From: Campylobacter taeniopygiae
GTDB lineage: Bacteria > Campylobacterota > Campylobacteria > Campylobacterales > Campylobacteraceae
Reading direction: 5' to 3'
NCBI RefSeq assembly: GCF_005406225.1
Contig: NZ_NXLY01000008.1
Span: 1 to 64,000 of the forward strand
Length of the DNA stretch: 64,000 nucleotides
This document shows positions 62,018-64,000 of this stretch, one piece after another. The position numbers were made by a program, and so were the translations under genes. Within the stretch, counting starts at the first letter, position 1. The number at the start of each line of letters is the position of its first letter. The notes beneath the pieces were generated by a model. It searched no databases. It saw only the letters and a list, made by a program, of their open reading frames with translations, and was not told the DNA's origin.

Positions 62018-62962
62018 TTTTGCAAATTCAAAAAAATGGAATTTTTCATCAAAATTAAAAAATAAAATTTTGCTTTGAGAGAGCAAATTTTCATAACTTT
62101 TTATATTTTTATTTTTAGTATATTCTAACAATTCTTCAAAACCAAAATCGATTAAAGCTTGACTTTGTTTTTTTAAATGTAAAAGTTTGAAATTTAAATT
62201 TTCAATAGTAGTTTTTAGATGATTAAAATTCACATTGTAAGTTATATCGCTTTTGCCAAAAAAATCTTTTAAAGAAATTTCAAAAGGATCAAAAACTTCG
62301 TGTTTTTGATAAATTCTTATACTGAAACGATCATTATCGAAAGTTCCATAATCAAAACCCGCAAAGATAAATTTTTCACTGATTTGATCGAGTTTTTTAA
62401 GAAAATTTTCAAGCTCTAAGCTTAATTCTCCTTTTTTTAATCCAAGTTTTTGACATCTTTGCCGTAAGCTTTCATCTATGGGCTTAAAAATGATTTGATA
62501 ATCTTTTACATAAGCCATTGTATCATTGTCTATAAGCTCACAAGCAAAGCTATCAAAAAGTTCATTGCAAAAAAAGAAAGCGTTTTTAAAATGACATTCT
62601 TCTAAATTATTTTTATGGATAAAATCTATGCCATCTAAGGTTTTCTTTTGTAAAATTTGTAATTTTTCATGAGGCTCTATAATAAAAAAAGAAATTTGAG
62701 AAAAAATTTCAGGTCTAAATTCAACTAAAGCGGATAAAAAATCACGACTCAAATAGCCTTCATTGGCTCCAATTTCAACGATTTCTAAAGGAAGTTTTAA
62801 TACACCTTCATCAATGAGTTTTAAAAAATGTTTTGCCAGTAAGGTTCCAAAGAGATTTCCCACGCTTACTGCGGTGAAAAAATCCCCATTTTTACCTATT
62901 TTGCTAACATTTTTATAGTAATTTTCATGAAGCCAGATATTAAAAAATTGACTAAATTTCAT
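62012..62962 (-). CDS. MidA-like SAM-dependent methyltransferase family protein
   Basis: A 316-residue DUF185/MidA-type protein: FFTAVSVGNLFGTLLAKHFL near 28, VEIGANEGYLSRDFLSALV near 62, and FFCNELFDSFACEL near 128. Mitochondrial homologues methylate a complex I subunit; the Campylobacter target is unknown. ATG 62962 overlaps the M23 peptidase stop by 11 bases; a slightly longer start exists. Confidence 0.85.
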   Translation of the reverse strand: MKFSQFFNIWLHENYYKNVSKIGKNGDFFTAVSVGNLFGTLLAKHFLKLIDEGVLKLPLEIVEIGANEGYLSRDFLSALVEFRPEIFSQISFFIIEPHEKLQILQKKTLDGIDFIHKNNLEECHFKNAFFFCNELFDSFACELIDNDTMAYVKDYQIIFKPIDESLRQRCQKLGLKKGELSLELENFLKKLDQISEKFIFAGFDYGTFDNDRFSIRIYQKHEVFDPFEISLKDFFGKSDITYNVNFNHLKTTIENLNFKLLHLKKQSQALIDFGFEELLEYTKNKNIKSYENLLSQSKILFFNFDEKFHFFEFAKL

Positions 62963-63782
62963 TAAACAGTGCATTAAATTTTTTTATAAAATCCAAAGGA
63001 TCTACTTGTTTTTGTGCGACAAGTATTCCAAAATGTAAATGCGGTCCACTCACCCTTCCAGTAGCCCCACTTAGCCCAATAAGCTCTCCTTTTTTAACCT
63101 TTTGTCCCTTTTTTACATTGATCTTTGAAAGATGATAATATTGAGAATAAATTCCCAAACCATGATCAATAACCACAGAATTTCCCGCATAATATCTATT
63201 TTTAGCGATTTTTACTATGCCCGAATTTGCAGCATAAATTGGAGTTCCACTTAGGGCTCTAAAATCTGTCCCACTATGGTAACTTGCGACTTTATGATTA
63301 AAAATTCTAGCTTTACCAAAATCACTTGTAATAAAACTTGCAAGAGGTATCGCAAAAGTCCCATCGTATAAAGGTTTTGGAGTGTAGGAAGTATAGATTT
63401 CATTCGCTTCTTGAAATTCTTTTTTAATGCGTTCTTGAACATTTTTAGGTGGAAAAATTTTATTTTTTGCTACTTGTATTTGTTCGCTTTTGTAATTTCC
63501 TTCTAGTGCATTGATGATAAATTCTTGCTGTTTATTTTTATAAATAGCGATTAATTTTGTGCTTTTTGGAGGATTTTTATAGGGTAGGGCAAAAATGGCA
63601 AGGATTTTATTTTTATTTTTTGGATGATTAAAGGTTGGAATTGTTTTATTTTGGTTTTTTAATTCTATAAAATTATTTTTATCAAGCTCTAAAAATATAG
63701 CTTGCCCTTTGATAAGTTTTATTTCTTGGGCTCCAAAGACACAAGTAAAGAAACAAAAAAGTAAAGTCAATATTTTTTTCAT
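62952..63782 (-). CDS. Secreted M23 peptidoglycan endopeptidase (Cj1235-like)
   Basis: A 276-residue protein with signal peptide (cleavage near AQE, residue ~18). The C-terminal LytM domain spans about 150-265, with zinc-binding HSGTDFR (HxxxD) and HLHFG (HxH) both intact, so it should be active. It cuts peptide cross-links in the periplasm. In C. jejuni and H. pylori such enzymes help set helical cell shape; the Cj1235 equivalent has been called Pgp3, as I recall. Its ATG overlaps the glyS stop. Confidence 0.88.
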   Translation of the reverse strand: MKKILTLLFCFFTCVFGAQEIKLIKGQAIFLELDKNNFIELKNQNKTIPTFNHPKNKNKILAIFALPYKNPPKSTKLIAIYKNKQQEFIINALEGNYKSEQIQVAKNKIFPPKNVQERIKKEFQEANEIYTSYTPKPLYDGTFAIPLASFITSDFGKARIFNHKVASYHSGTDFRALSGTPIYAANSGIVKIAKNRYYAGNSVVIDHGLGIYSQYYHLSKINVKKGQKVKKGELIGLSGATGRVSGPHLHFGILVAQKQVDPLDFIKKFNALFNEI

Positions 63783-64000
63783 AAGCTAAGTTCCTTAATG
63801 TCTGCAATTTTAAGAAATTCTTGATAGATGCTAAATACTAAGGCTTGGCGATTGTTCTTAAGTTTTTCATCTTTATCATTAATCATAACAGCTTCAAAAA
63901 AGGCATCAATTTCAGGTTTTAAAGCAAATAATTTGTTAAGTTTTTCTTCAATCGTAAGAGCTTTTAAACTTTCTTTAAATGCTATATAAAGTTTTTTTTC
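63779..64000 (-). CDS. glyS: Glycyl-tRNA synthetase beta subunit, C-terminal end, runs off right edge
   Basis: The last 73 codons are seen: KKLYIAFKESLKALTIEEKL, then LKPEIDAFFEAVMINDKDEK, NNRQALVFSIYQEFLKIADI and KELSL. FFEAVMINDKDEKLKNNRQA is the conserved GlyS tail. The TGA overlaps the M23 ATG (ATGA). The rest lies beyond the window. Confidence 0.9.
   Translation of the reverse strand, partial: EKKLYIAFKESLKALTIEEKLNKLFALKPEIDAFFEAVMINDKDEKLKNNRQALVFSIYQEFLKIADIKELSL

Overview
The window comes from an AT-rich Campylobacter chromosome. Many genes match NCTC 11168 loci one for one: the fucose locus Cj0480c-Cj0490, str operon, peb4, fba, ciaC, and the pnp-purD and hemE-pdxJ blocks. Peb4 and other proteins look clearly diverged from my memory of C. 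jejuni, and block order differs from NCTC 11168. C. coli or a close relative is therefore my best guess. Species is an inference; no alignment was run.

Layout. (1) 1-2602: one end of a Mu-like prophage: a MuA-type transposase running off the left edge, a small Ner-like protein, two small unknown genes and a CI/S24 repressor. Two near-identical 20-bp palindromes and a helically phased array of TGTAAA repeats lie here. (2) 2603-4747: the prophage abuts the C-terminal part of a gluconokinase-type sugar kinase, followed by an intact GntP permease and then a detached copy of the last ~80 codons of rpoC. (3) 4772-13730: L-fucose/D-arabinose catabolic locus: IclR regulator, DapA-type aldolase, KdgT-type permease, two-subunit UxaA-type dehydratase, SDR dehydrogenase, FucP, lactonase, mutarotase and an unbroken aldehyde dehydrogenase. 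(4) 13943-17305: rpsL-rpsG-fusA, tRNA-Arg(CCT), and initiator tRNA-Met plus tRNA-Gln on the other strand. (5) 17425-39697: a block matching Cj0572-Cj0599: riboflavin, LPS, queuosine, Tat, heme; a long overlapping operon rppH-lysC-hobA-holB-folP-ligA-tlyA-ribF-cmoA; peb4-fba; and a MotA-like/OmpA-like pair. (6) 39709-64000: a block matching Cj1258 down to Cj1234: phosphatase, efflux pump, DNA glycosylase, pnp, lptD, purD with 6S RNA in front, guaA, uvrC, hemE, the sigma54-driven ciaC pair, pdxA/pdxJ, a Ppx-like protein, MidA, an M23 peptidase and the end of glyS.

How genes work together. The fuc locus encodes a non-phosphorylating route: uptake (FucP), mutarotation, oxidation to lactone (SDR), lactone opening, dehydration (UxaA pair), aldol cleavage (DapA-like) and aldehyde oxidation. 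KdgT could bring 2-keto-3-deoxy sugar acids in at the aldolase step. The neighbouring GntP would import gluconate, but the kinase is broken by the prophage.

Most accessory or odd content lies in the first 8 kb. No CRISPR array, rRNA gene, insertion sequence or long poly-G phase-variable tract was seen.
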